Assembly (NCBI GenBank): GCA_015178975.1
Contig: WHVD01000022.1
Span: 496,001-560,000, forward strand
DNA: 64,000 nt
DNA from: Hysterangium stoloniferum
Taxonomy: Eukaryota > Basidiomycota > Agaricomycetes > Hysterangiales > Hysterangiaceae
Direction: 5' to 3'
Made by a program: the position numbers and the translations under genes. The notes beneath the pieces were generated by a model. It did no database searches and was not told the origin of the DNA. It saw only the letters and a program-made list of their open reading frames with translations. Shown here one piece after another: positions 1 through 11,478 of the stretch (the stretch's first letter is position 1; each line of letters opens with the position of its first letter).

Positions 1-1388
1 TAATTTTCCGCGGGAAGTCTCTCTCGTATGGAAATGGCCATGGCACCAGCGCATCAATACCGACTCTGAGCCTGGGCAACACAACGCGCATATATTCTGT
101 TTTCCTGTTCCAAGGATCAGTATCTCCTTCCTGCTTTATGTGCTCACAAGGTACACGCTTCTGGTATCTTGGGTTCTAACCCCCATGCTAAGTATCCATC
201 CAAATATGAAAAGGGTTTGTAGTATCACTTTATTTTTATTTCGACTATTTAATTTTACCGCAGTTTGCCGGTATATCAATTCCGTTCGGAAAACGTCTAA
301 CTTTATCAAAATTATATCAGCTGTAGTACATGGCTGAAATTTGCCCAAACAATGGACATAGTGTCTCAAGGCTCTGTTGCTGGTGGGTAATCATTATTGA
401 GCATTAGCCCACGCTTATCTCTGCATCTTTCCAGTTATCCTTCTCTTGCGAACCTGTGCTTTATGGAATCACAACATATACATCATTATTTCTCTCGGCG
501 TTCCAGTCTTGGGTATTGGCGCCATTGGATTCGTACGTTCCGGTCATCCTCACTCTTTGCATCTGATCTTTCGAGCACTCAGTGGAGTATACTATACACG
601 AACTGCAAGTTCACCTTCAATGCCTCGGAACAATCGAAAATAAAAATGTTTGCTATCCTCCGTTGTATTACAGTCCTGGTCACTCATCGTGTATATTCCT
701 GGCAGAATCACGATGCTTTACTCACTGGTGACAGTTATTTTTGACACTATAGTCATTATAGCTACATTATATCAGTGCCGAGGGGGGTTGCGGCGCTGGA
801 AAGAGCCAAGATCTGCATCGCTCCTGTCGCTCACATTAAAAAATGGTATTTCTTCCTGCTTTGTTAGTTGTCCCACTCTTGAAATAATTTGATCGATTTG
901 ATGTAGGCCTCGTATACTATATGTGAGTGCATAGATTTATTCTAACAGGAGAGACGTGTTCAATTCGAAAACCATCATGACAACGCAGAATGCTAGTATT
1001 TGGACATCTTTCTACCGTGATCATCTTTTGGGTAAGGAATTCTCCACCCTCCACTTATAAAAATCATAAACTGTCTTATTTACACTTTACATAGGTTGCT
1101 CCTGTACGCTAATCAACCTTCTATTGTAACTGTTGCGCTGCTTACCACATATCCTTACAGAAGGAGCTAATCGGGGTCGGGAATTATATCGCACGTTCAA
1201 TAAGCGTTAACATCCTCTCACGTTTCCTCCTCGACATCCAAGAAGCTGTACAACCTAAATACAGCCAATGTCCCCCAACGCTGGTATCGCCGAGTATACA
1301 GTTTCTCTCCATGAGCCCAATTACATCTCCCAATCCTAACCCGTTGGGACCCAACGGTGAGGGCGAATCATCTCTCTCTTCAATTTAA
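1..1388 (+). CDS. DUF6533-like fungal integral membrane protein, 3' part (gene begins before the window)
   Basis: Several short exons give a protein with the layout of fungal DUF6533-type membrane proteins. An early piece near base 11 reads PREVSLVWKWPW and is followed near 121 by FLLYVLTRYTLL, matching the EvrlIW...RY hallmark of the domain. After an intron ending near 433 comes ILLLRTCALWNHNIY, the conserved LRxxALW helix. After a further intron, 731-870 gives a membrane helix (FDTIVIIATLY) and the LLSLTLKNGISS segment. The last exon, from about 1162, reads SRFLLDIQEA and runs into a hydrophilic Ser/Pro tail ending at TAA 1386-1388. The first residues lie outside the window. Some internal splice borders (about 26-120 and 263-385) could not be fixed, so mild decay is possible. 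The molecular function of the family is unknown; by prediction it sits in a membrane. Confidence 0.6.
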
Positions 1389-2917
1389 TTGGGAGCGTCT
1401 GGCATCCCGAAGATGGCAACAAACGTCGGTGATCTTGATGTTCCAGGTTGACTCCGGACGCTAGCCCCACGGGTAATTGCTTTACTAGGCAATAATTAAC
1501 AGCCCGGGCGGAATCTTTGAGAGCAGGGATATATTCAAGTAATGTTGTTGAAGAGTTCATCTCATGTTCTATTAAGTAGTTCACTGATAATATGATGCTG
1601 GGTGCTATGCCATTAGCACATTTGTAAAATGGAAAGGGGGAGAGAGTGCAGTACTGAGGGCCAGAGCAGATTGCGGAGCGGCTACTAGTAGCAGCTGGAA
1701 ACCCCCAACAGTACGTCTGGTGGATTTACCTCACTCCTCTAAGTATAGGAATCAGTAGAAATATGCGAAATTTCTATGTTTCCTTGGTAGGGTTATTGTA
1801 GACGGTGTTATTAACGATTATATTGACGGCTGTGTACTAACCTAGACAAAAAGAAGTATACTGCAGTATTCGCCGCATCGTAAATAAAGGCGGTCCGCTC
1901 CAGATCCACTGCTGTACTGCAGCTACCATTTCTTCCGGGTTGTCTGGTAATCTAGGCAAGACTTCTAAGTGAAAAGCGATTAACGGCTATATAACAAATA
2001 TAACTGACTCATATTTATACTAAAATAAAAGGGTCATAGTACCATAACCGACGTCGACTCGCCGACGACCGTACACAGTCGTATGCTCACCAGCATTTGC
2101 ATCTGAATAAGCAAGAAGAATTGGAACGAGAAAGCAATAGTGGACCAAGTCCCAGGATAACTCCCATTAAGGAGCCTTAGATGCCGCTGACACCTGAGAC
2201 CGTGAGAAGCATACATCTCTTGTGAAAACAATTTTTTCCCCCATTAAGATCCTTTACGCCACTTTTCAAATGCTTGTCCCTTGCTCTAATGTTATTCAAC
2301 GGCTGGTGTGCCGTTTTCCGATCCGGAACCAATTCGTCAATCACTACAGGTATCCGATACCTGAAGTGAAGGGAGAAATGTCAGATTACAGCTGGAGGCA
2401 TCAGATCTTGGGTCACATCGATAGGATAACATGTTCTGAAACAACTGCGTGTTCAGTGCAGGAGACTCCGGTGGTCCTTTCCCACGTGAGTACAGCCGAC
2501 CTCGTGTAAATAATTATCTCAAATTTTCAAAGAGCGCCAAGCATTGACAATTTGAGGTTGTCTGGTAAAAAATGAACGCCCCCAATCTGACACGCCGAGC
2601 ACCCTCCACCCAGATTAAAAATGAAATGGTTTGGCAACTCAATATTGGAACCAGTTTTCACGCGGTGCTAGAGTGTATTTTGAAGTGCGTATAACGACAT
2701 CACCTACTAGCCTACTAGTGTTGGAGGTATCCTCATATGTCTCTGTTTGCAATAAATGTCGTACTTGCAGTTGCATTCATCGACCACTGCAACGAAGTCT
2801 TTCCGATGATAATACCCGTCGCCAGGTGTGGGAAGTTCACAGTGTGATCATACTGAATAGGTATCTACGGAGCACCGCAACCCGAAAGGAAGCCACAGGA
2901 GCTATTCCCCCAGTAAG
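1389..2917. other. No recognisable gene
   Basis: About 1.5 kb without a convincing exon on either strand. The open frames are short, lack splice-consistent partners and resemble nothing I recognise. It separates the DUF6533-like gene from the NLR-type fragment and the repeat array. Confidence 0.5.
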
Positions 2918-3165
2918 ATGGATCCCCTTTCTCTCACTGCCAGCGTCATCGCTGTTCTTCAGCTAAGTAGCGAGATTGTACCATCGACTTATAACTTCAT
3001 GTCAGCCGACAAGAGTATCCAATTCAATATTGATAATATTTGTACGGAAATACGCGAGTAAGAGCCACTTCTCCTTGCGCTTCAGGCATTGCTCAGCGAA
3101 CAGACCTCGCTGTCGATCCCGAATTATGACCGTCTTCTAGATTGGAAAGAGTGGCTTTCTGACTG
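2918..3165 (+). pseudogene. Stub of a fungal NLR/STAND-type N-terminal domain
   Basis: From ATG 2918 the frame reads MDPLSLTASVIAVLQLSSEI, the typical opening of the fungal N-terminal domain (Fungal_N / NACHT-N type) that precedes NACHT or ankyrin modules in fungal NLR-like and related proteins. The frame meets TAA at 3059-3061 and continues in the same frame as EPLLLALQALLSEQ...DWKEWLSD before another stop at about 3163. No NACHT or repeat domain follows: at about 3.2 kb the sequence switches to the 5' flank of a family A copy. I read it as a truncated, dead gene start. An intron at 3058 (GTAAGA) is possible but would be only about 28 nt long. Confidence 0.45.
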
Positions 3166-3214
3166 AAGAAATGAGAAAAGTAACTGAGAACATCCTGAAG
3201 CCAATATGATTAAA

Positions 3215-3931
3215 AAAAGATAAAACTGACTTTATTTAGAGTGTGAAGGGTGACGCACTGTGAATACTGTGCAGGCACTGCCTGAATTCTATGCAGAGAA
3301 ATTAACTCCTCGTTTGACTGCACTATAGACACGCGGCACGGCTTGCTCCTGTGACTATAACTGCTGCCCACATTGTCTACTTTCGAACACAACGACTCCA
3401 AACCATCACCAGATGCACAACGCACCGACTGAGACCGTCCTCGACAGCATCGATGAGCTACCACCTTGGTTTCCCCCGGCGTACTGAGCGCAGAACGATT
3501 GGAATGGGAGCAGGACTTTGAGACGAGAATGAGGGAAGGATTCCGGGCGAAACTTCGAGAACAATGGAGATGTAACGAACCTGGGCACGATTTATGCTAC
3601 CGAGGAGACGAAGACAACGAGCATATTCCACTGTCTGTAGACCATGTAGAGGCGTGGATTGACGAGTGGGTGAGTAGACTATAATGCTATGTTCATGTAC
3701 TCTGTATGATAATCGACGGGTTTCAGAGGCAAGGAGAAGCGAGCTGCCATGACCCGCCGACTATCGTTACGACTGCAAGGGGGGCAACCAACCCATATGG
3801 CAGTCATGGCGGAGACTGGGGAGTAAGCTCACAGCAGTTTGGTACCACTTCCAGTATTATTGTTGGCCCCGGTTATTACTGTGGAGTCGGTTTGGACAGG
3901 TTGGGGACGAAAGTCCTCTACCACGCAAAGA
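3215..3931 (+). pseudogene. Family A copy 0, truncated (5' flank, exon 1, part of exon 2), inverted
   Basis: Plus-strand copy of the 5' part of family A. The flank at 3215-3400 is the reverse complement of the flank seen beside the minus copies. Exon 1 (about 3403-3669) includes FRAKLREQWRCNEPGHDLC but has lost the start codon (ACA in place of ATG) and is frameshifted at about 3460 by one missing C. The intron 3670-3725 and exon 2 (from 3726) follow. Homology stops abruptly at 3931 inside the YHAKKA segment. At 3932 the sequence turns into the 3' end of a minus-strand copy, so the two copies meet tail to tail at an inversion junction. Confidence 0.8.
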
Positions 3932-6919
3932 AAGCTGGATGTTGCCGAATCACCAGTGAATGGCGTAGCGATTAAGCATAGAAGATGGTGGGTGTTAAAA
4001 AAGAAACATTCGTAGGGCCCACCACTGAGGAATTCTTCGTTGATTGAGTGCGGCTTTGTGCCATAATCATTAAGTGGGTCAAAAGATTTACGAATAAGCC
4101 CCAGTATTTCCCTCATTATCTCCCTTCCAAACCACAGCAGCTCTTCGTTTGGTCTAGCCTGCATTATAATCTTCCTAGTAGGACATATTCATAGGGAGAA
4201 ATGTAAGACATTGTCAGAGCTGCTAAGATCGCAAACGCACTGCATGATGGTCTCCATGAGTGTTGAAATGACATTTAGCGGATCAATGTAATCCGTGATG
4301 AATGCCTTGTCAAGTAACAACCATTTGAAGCCGGCCACATTCTCACGGAGTGAAAATATGTCAAAATCACTATAAAGCCTTAGGGATGCCGTGTTTGCCC
4401 TTATCTCGTCTTTCACGATATTCAATATCCGTCCATGATTGTCTCTAAATTAGGTATCTTGGTAGATGCAATCCATAAACATTGACATTCGATAACTTCC
4501 CAGGTAGCCTAACTGGAGTATATCTGGATGATACCTATTATATCTATTATGGTTATCGTCAACATGACATAAAGGTATGATGGCACGAGCATACCTGGGC
4601 GTTTGTCGGTTGTCTCTGGTACGGTTTTCATTACAGATTGTGGAGGTATGATTGTGTGACGCACAGTTGTGACCAAAATTCAGAGCTCAGAGCGCTCTTC
4701 TCTAGGAGGCTATGCATAATCTGTAAGAGTTGAGTCGTCCTGTCCATTTAAGGAAGTTTAATTAGTTAACTAAATATTAAAATTGAATAATTAACTAAAT
4801 ATTATAACGAACTAAAATAATTACAGTAATAAAAAATTTATATTGGCTATTGGTTAGAACGAAGATTGGGAGGGCAGGTGGCAGATGGAAACACAGGCTC
4901 AGAATTCGTGTACAGTCTAGATTGTTGGCCAGGTCGTAGGAATTTCTGTCAGTTCAACCAGCTGCTTGACCCATTGTTGGCATGTGATCTGTATCCAGCC
5001 AGCATCAGTCATCGCTTGATGTTTGGAATACTGGGCATGCTTTTTGGCTGGTGTGCCAGTAGATTTATCTAACGAATATTAGCAAAAATGGAGCTGACTG
5101 AGAAAATATAAAGCTTACTTGGGGTCACCCAGGTGATTGGAGGAGGATATTCAGAAGATCTAGATACTCTCCACAGTCATTTATCTCATGAAAATTAGCA
5201 AAGAACATCTGGAGGGAATATGAAGCTTACTGGCTATCACCACTGAATGCTCAGAAGATGTTGATGATCCCCACTGTCGTTTATACTGTCTCAATGGAAG
5301 TGCACTTGCAGATGTTGAAGACTCGATGATCTGTGGAGTACACGGTGTGGGAACCTGGAGCCATTCGACTACAAAATGCTGGAAATTTTCAGCATTCACT
5401 CTATTTATAGCATTCTTGATGGAAAGAAAGTTGCCAGATGCTTCAATGATACCAGTAGTGAAGTACTGAAAGAATTAACAATCAATTTAGCTGTTATCCG
5501 CACTCCAAGGCGTAAATATTTATACACTCACTTTTGTCTGATATGCTCTGATAATGTCATCTCCTGCCACTTTGAGAAGGCTTGATAGGTTGATTGAGCT
5601 GGAAGACATCAGTTGAGAATGGAAGCAGGAAGCAGGGTGTGTGACGTGTCCTGACTGTGATATTGACACGTTGTGTCACAGAGATCACACTTTGTTGTGA
5701 TTTGTTTATTTGTATTTTTACTCACGGGGGTTAACAGATCATGTGGGGGTTATCCCAGGTTATTGATGTGGGTGAATGTGGGTGGTCACATGCATGTACA
5801 TGACTCAACTCTTACAGATTATATATATACTCCTTCTCTAGACAGATAACGCACTTTGCATACTGTTGCGAGGAGATGGAAAAGGCTAGATATTAACAAA
5901 TCATTTTGATTCTCAAAGCAGGATAAATATTGGGCAATGTGTACGATGAATGTTGATATGACTTAATCCAAGTTGGTGTGTAGTGATGGTTTAATTACTG
6001 ACTGATATGACGTAATGGCGGTGACGTGTTTTCATTTAACCAGTCGGCGCCAGGACACCGGATGAAGGCAAGACCCAAAATTCTCATCAAGTCACCTTCG
6101 ATGCTCTTCTCTATATGACTGAAATACCAGTGGAACTGTTGTAAAATAATCGAATTTGAGGCGGGTATGTGGGCTACGAAGATGTGAGTATTTGGAATGA
6201 ATTCAATTGTTGAGGCTGAGTTTTCCTTACCTCAACAGATCAATGCTTTCCTGAACCAGTGTTCCCACTCTTGGCGGAGTTAGAAACTTCTTCAGGAACT
6301 TGTCAAGCGTTTGGGGTGGGCATCATAAATTTACAATTTGCCAATACATAGCCAACTTGGCCATCAATGTAGCTTTCTTTGCGTAGTAGAGGACTTTTGT
6401 CCCCAACCTGTCCAAACTGACTCCACAGTAATAACCGGGTCCAACACCAATACTGGAAGTGGTGTCAACCTTCTGTGAGATCGCTCCCCAGTCCCCGCCA
6501 TGATTGCCATCTGGGTTGGTGGCCCCCCTTGCAGTCGTAATGATAGTCAGTGGGTCATGACAGCTCGTTTCTCCTTGGCACTGAAACCCGTCAATTATCA
6601 TACAGAGTACATGAACATAGCATTATAGTCTACTCACCAACTCATCAACCCATACCTCCACATGGTCTACAGAGAGTGGAATATGCTCATTGTCTTCGTG
6701 TCCTAGGTAGCATAAATCGTGCCCGGGTTCGCTACATCTCCATCGTTCTCAAAGTTTCGCCCTAAATCTCTCCCTCATTTTCGTCTCAAAGTCCTGCTCC
6801 CGTTGCAACTGTTCTGTGCTCAGTATGCCCGGGGAAACCAAGGGCGGTAGCTCATCGATGCCGTCGAGGACTGTCTCAATCGGTGCATTCTGGATCTGGT
6901 GATTGTTCGGAGTCATCAT
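3932..6919 (-). pseudogene. Family A copy 1, broken and carrying a 1.1-kb DNA transposon
   Basis: Minus-strand copy with all five exon regions: exon 1 about 6919-6660, exon 2 about 6583-6240, exon 3 split between 6180-5833 and 4704-4605, exon 4 about 4530-4245, and exon 5 from about 4175 to the truncation at 3932. Exon 1 has a TGA in place of the CGA codon of the conserved KLRERWR segment (near 6748). Exon 3 is interrupted by the TIR element 4706-5832. The C-terminus is cut by the inversion junction. No complete product is possible. See the copy with CDS 19670-21749 for the intact structure. Confidence 0.85.
4706..5832. mobile_element. Non-autonomous TIR DNA transposon (MULE-like) inserted in family A exon 3
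   Basis: The ends carry terminal inverted repeats. Bases 4716-4736 and 5802-5822 are perfect 21-bp inverted copies (core TCTGTAAGAGTTGAGTC), and the pairing extends outward to the element tips with a few mismatches. The flanking family A sequence is duplicated: CTTCTCTAG occurs at 4697-4705 and again at 5833-5841, and occurs once in intact copies such as near 38376. A 9-bp duplication is typical of Mutator-like elements; an 8-bp (hAT) reading is possible if one base is chance. The 1.1-kb interior has no transposase-like frame. It holds an AT-rich part (4745-4840) and an imperfect duplication of about 100 bp (about 5064-5160 and 5176-5270). Confidence 0.85.
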
Positions 6920-6958
6920 GTTCGAAAGTCGACAACTGTGGGCAGCAGTTATAGTCAC

Positions 6959-7435
6959 AGGAGGAGGCTGTGCTTTGTGTCGAAGGTACTGTCAAATGGA
7001 GAGTTAATTTCTCTGCATAGAATTCAGGCGGTGCTTGGATGGCATTCACAGCACCTCACCCTAAACAAGGACAATTTATCATTTTTTAATCATATTGGCT
7101 TCAGGATACTCTTATTTACTTTCCTCATTTCTTACACTTCACGAGTTCCTGTACAGCCGAAAGCATGCAGGTGGCTAATAATAGTTTGCTAAGTTGTTAC
7201 CATATGTTGTCACCATGTGGCAACTCGAGAGCTCTTTAGTGCCAAAGTTGAGAACTGAAGAGAATGTAAATACTACATCCATATAGTTAGTTATACTTCA
7301 AAACATAATTTAACTTAACGATGCACTCTTAGTGGTTAAATGATGCTGAGAGACTTGTTTGACTAAAAAAAGCTACAAGTATACACTAATACCTTCAAGA
7401 GGAGACTTAATTCGGGTAGAAAGAAAATCCCCCCC
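6959..7435 (-). repeat. Conserved 5' flank of family A, copy 1
   Basis: This segment lies 5' of exon 1 and recurs beside the other minus copies (15794-16260, 21786-22300, 27690-28000, 39480-39940, 43474-43780) and, inverted, at 3215-3400. A shared block includes CTCTGCATAGAATTCAGGC. It presumably contains the promoter and 5' UTR of family A. No TATA box could be assigned with confidence. Confidence 0.7.
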
Positions 7436-7439
7436 TTCT

Positions 7440-9400
7440 GAGCCATAACTTTACTTGACTGCTGCCTTCATATATTCAGGCATTTATTGCTCCAATACTC
7501 ATATCCAATGAGTTGTATGGTACCATTTTCAATTAAATGTTGAATATAGTGATATTTGACTTCGATAGGTTTCATTCAGCGCAGTGGACATTGATTCGAA
7601 GCGATCGCTATTGTTCCTTGATTGTCTTTGAAGATAGCACTGCAGTCAATTCTTCATATACGACATTGAGTTCTTCTAAGAAATGTCTTATCCACATGAC
7701 TTCGCGAGCAACTTCTGAAAATGCCACATATTCAGCTTCCGTGGATGAAAGTTTTCTGGATGACCAAGATAGTTTATTAACCAAATAAGCAATATCAGGA
7801 CGCGATACGACGGCTGGGAACATGAGACTCGCAATAAGCTCTTGATAGGGCAGTTTGGTGGTTTCTTCTTTATCTTTACTAGTTTCTGGCGATACAATCG
7901 AACTAAATCAATTCCAAGTGGGATAGGAGATCGATCGCATTGGTTTAGAATTTAGTATGTTGCATTTCCTCGTGATATTTTGAATCTAATCCTTTTGGGA
8001 GATATCAACTGATTTAGATTTTGCATCATACCAGATGCTCATCCCCAAAATCCAGTGAGCTTCACTTTCGCTCAAAAATCCAAATCGATCATTGAGTGCC
8101 ATTTCCACTCTAAAAGTTGATTTTCATCTCTACTGCTGTGGCATCGTCGGCCCAGAAACCCACTACAACCCAAATTCCATCTTCCTAAGTCTTGAAACAT
8201 ACTGCACTGTCGCAAGCTGAACATATCCATGCTAGTTCTTTAACCATAAATTTGCATAAAATTCTTCGCCATTCATTTCTGCCTTGTTTGGTCCCATACA
8301 ATGCTTTTAATAATGGCAAGGCAAGATGTTCTTTTCCCAGTTCTTCAAACCCTTTTAGTCGCTATTCCCACACTCTTTCTTTCATCGTTCCATGTAAGTA
8401 CGCCGATTTAACATCAAATTGGGGAATGGCTGAATTTGTGGAATGGCCTAGAGCTAATAAAATGCGAAAGGACTCCCATTTCATAACTGGTGCGTATGTT
8501 TCACTGAATTGTAGGCCTGGTATTTGACTCAATCCCTTAACGATGATACATACTTTTCATTTGACAAATTGGCCATTTTTGTAGGATCCTCGACAAATGG
8601 TGCCAGTCTTTAATATACATGTACCAGGTGGCTGCTCTTCGGGTGGACCCAATACTTGATCTTCTATCGTATTTCTCCACTCCACTTGTCTTGCTTCCTC
8701 ACAGCCTCTTCCCTCTTCACCAGGCATTTCCAAAGTCTCTTTGGTAGTTGGATTGTTATTCATTGCCGAGAAGATAACTGGATCATGGGGACCATCTCAT
8801 TAGTTTCTTCAATTGTTTCAATTGTGCTACTTATTCCTTCTCTTATTTTTCGAGATCTTGTCATACCCCACAGGTAGTTCAGAACTTCTAAGACCAAATG
8901 AGATGTGTTAATCATTTGTTTTCCCTGTCATTCTGTAGATTTTGCAGGCAATCGACTAGCAGGGATACGAATAGTAAATCTTGGTTTTTGTTCCAGCAAT
9001 ATCTGTTTTTTTTTGGTTCTACAAAGCCTAGACTCAGTTTATTTATATTTCTTAAATTTCCTTCGTCTCCATAAAGAATAGGAGTTGCCGGTGTAACCAC
9101 ATCTTCATGAAATATAATGTCTTGTACTTCTTCAATTTGTTTAGATCCTGGAAACCAAATTAGATAATGCTAACAGGGCATGCAAATATTCGTGAATGAG
9201 ATAAATCCGGCTTTTCTCCTGTGATTCATTGAAGGGGCATGTGACCTTCATTTGCACAAGAAGGGCTTCGGTTTCTAAGATATGCCATAGTTTTCACAGC
9301 AAATGTCCACATGTTTTTTGGTAGTTTTGATGCATATAGTATCGCTTGGGTTCCTTCAGTAATTGTAGGGATTCCCCTTTCAGCAAGACCAGAATGCTCA
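7440..9400 (-). mobile_element. Decayed Ty1/copia element, remnant 1
   Basis: Broken minus-strand reading frames follow copia pol from RNase H (near 7600-7830, including SSTEAEYVAFSEVAREVMW) through reverse transcriptase (8150-8700) to the C-terminal part of the integrase (9226-9380, GLAERGIPTITEG). Many stops and frameshifts separate them, and there is no LTR at either end. The same remnant, with the same internal decay, follows the family A gene in units 2 and 3, so it was duplicated after it had decayed. It ends at a breakpoint near 9400. Confidence 0.9.
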
Positions 9401-10267
9401 TAAATACACTGGAGGCACCCCAAGATTTTTGGAATTGGAAAACCTTCAGAAAATCTTGCTATTTGGCCAAGTTTTCTAGGCATTTTTTGAATGCAAAAAC
9501 TGTTTGAAAATTTTGAGTATTAGCAGGTTTTTCTGAGGCCAAAAATTGTATCTGAAAATCCTAAAAATTTGCATCAGAAAATTGTGAGGAAACATTGTTA
9601 GAAATAGTCTATTTTTTATGGGTTTTATGAATGAGAAAACTCTCAAAAAACCCTTTATTTTGTCAGGGTTTTTCCACCCAACATAATCCTATGAAAACTG
9701 TAATAATGTGCCTAGAGAAATTAATTAAAAACTACATATTTCTACTCAATTTTGCCCCTCAGGGAATTGAGTGAAAACTGTGATTTTCTGTCTGAAAAAA
9801 TCTTGTGGGAGGTGTTGAAGGTTTGGTGGGGAATACAAGTGACGGTGGTGGTGACAATGGATGGTTATATCTGACAGGACCAACAATTCGCCGGGACCGT
9901 ACTGAGCTTCCGTTGCACAACTATATGAATCTCCCACAATGCACTCATAACAGAATTCACCATGGTAATAAAAACGGTGGGTCCATTTTGCGCTGAATTT
10001 GCAATAAGCATATGATAGTTCATCAGAGCGATATTGTCCATCTTTTCACTTCTACTGTAGTCTCTGATTATGCAGTAGATAATGATAATGTATACTACCG
10101 GGAACCGCGTAAATCAGTGCATTATGATATCTTTGCATATGAGCAAGGCAGTTTAGCAGGCAAGCGCCCAAGTCGTTCTGACCCAACTCTGACATTATTT
10201 ACTGTATTAAATAAAAATACTTAATTTTGGTAAGAAGGAGCCCGTGATTTAACGGGATAGAAATATA
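9401..10267. other. AT-rich stretch, no gene recognised
   Basis: Begins where copia homology breaks off. It is rich in short A/T runs with recurring AAAACTGT words (for example near 9695 and 9773). A 63-codon plus frame at 9805-9996 has no recognisable features. It separates the first array unit from the tRNA-like sequence. Confidence 0.45.
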
Positions 10268-10357
10268 GCCTCGGGAGTCGAACCCACAACCGTGAGGCTC
10301 TTACCCTGTCAGAGGGACTGTAAGAGTCTTACGCTCTACCGATTGAGCTACCAAGGC
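10268..10357 (-). tRNA. Decayed tRNA gene, probably tRNA-Lys(CTT) with an intron
   Basis: On the minus strand GCCTTGG (10357-10351) pairs fully, with one G-U, with CCGAGGC at 10274-10268 as an acceptor stem. The A box (TAGCTCAATCGG) with a GCTC/GAGC D-stem and a B box (GGTTCGACTCC) are both good. The anticodon loop reads CTCTTA, that is CTT after U33, followed by about 22 nt that fit a fungal intron at position 37/38. Two anticodon-stem pairs are A-C mismatches (TAAGA against CCTCA), and about four bases are missing from the 3' side of the T-stem. It is therefore most likely a tRNA pseudogene. The lysine assignment is an inference from the loop. Confidence 0.5.
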
Positions 10358-11225
10358 ATTACTAATAGGACCTACATTCTAATAACTGAACAACACCACC
10401 ACCACCGTTGAAGACGTCAGCACTACCGTTCCACTGATCGAGCTGAAAGCTTTCACTCTCTAGATTCCGGTGTTTCAGGTATCTTGTGGACTTCAAAGCC
10501 CGAATAAATTTATCACTACATTGATATAATTTCAATTCCCTGCCAGAGTCTTATGGTAAATTTCCCTGGGACCGAAAAAACATCAATTCCACCCTTGAAT
10601 TAACTTCCTTTACGCAATAAAAAAAAAAAAAATTCTGAAAAGACTGTGACAGGCTGTATTTCAGCAATGTTTAGACTGACAAACTCGCGGTCATAGTACA
10701 TCGGGGTATGTATTCAACAAAATGCTGAGATTTACGTCGAGTTTCATCAGGTATCTTGCATCACTAGCGAAATGGGTCACCTGAGATCGGATCAGCGTCG
10801 CCCCCAGTCTGTGGCGCCATCGGCTGGGTAGGAGGGGGAGTTGATAGATCACGCTCGACACGATCGCCATGCTCATTCCAACCACTGGTCTGTAACTCCG
10901 TCGTTAATTCCTATTTCCGATTCCATCCAGTTTAGCCTTTCAAACTGTCTTGTCGGGTCATATGTTTTCTGACAGTACTTTCGGCGATAAGCTTTTCCGA
11001 CAACAATTTCTCTAAAGGAGTCCTACTCGCGGCCTGTTGTTGGAGTATCACATTATATTCATGGATTAATGTCTGTGCGGGTGAGAGCACAAAATGAAAG
11101 GCACTCACCCGTTGGTATCACCATTGGCGAGGATGTTCAACAATGTAGGGATGGACGGCGGTTTGAATTGACTGCTATTGATGGTCTAAGAGCTCTGTGT
11201 TAGAAATATACTGCACCGTCTCATA
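10358..11225. other. No gene recognised; possible minus-strand exon remnants
   Basis: Contains a poly-A run of about 14 bases near 10620. On the minus strand two intron-like joints around 11090-11220 would link VFNFTFSPGSANADIW (about 11290-11235) to QFKPPSIPTLLNILANG. This faintly recalls the central region of multicopper oxidases, but the frame has stops. I treat it as unidentified. Confidence 0.3.
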
Positions 11226-11478
11226 ACAGCACTTACCCAGATGTCTGCGTTCGCTGATCCAGGAGAAAATGTGAAGTTGAAAACTTTATTAGCGGGTCCA
11301 GGACCTCCCGGTGCAGCGTAGCTGTATGGAGCTCAGAAGAACGGGAGAAGATCATTGACGCCGGGTGAGGAGGGAAATATACCGGATGAAGCGTCGGGAA
11401 CGTTGAACCTGTATCGAACATGGGCATGATTTGTGTGATCAAGTTCCCGAAGACGACCAACATATAGCGTTAGTTCTG
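11226..11478 (+). pseudogene. Family A exon 1 fragment, plus strand
   Basis: Words from exon 1 of the 12115-14064 gene recur here in order: GAAGAACGGGAGAAGATCAT near 11338, CTGTATCGAACATGGGC near 11409, and CCCGAAGACGACCAACATAT near 11447. They are separated by small insertions and deletions and contain stops. It is a short dead duplicate of the divergent plus-strand paralogue, followed by two copies of that gene's 5' module. Confidence 0.65.

Noticed and set aside
2222-2966. Open frames of 95 and 111 codons at 2.2-3.0 kb
   Set aside because: No recognisable domain, no splice-consistent continuation, and the second overlaps the NLR-type stub in another frame.
9405-9840. Possible hairpin or MITE in the AT-rich stretch
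   Set aside because: Words such as AAAATCTTG recur near both ends, but as direct and partial matches. No clear inverted ends or target duplication.
11050-11290. Possible multicopper oxidase exons on the minus strand
   Set aside because: Only one short resemblance (KPPSIPTLLNIL) with stops in frame and no copper-binding motifs. Too weak to call.
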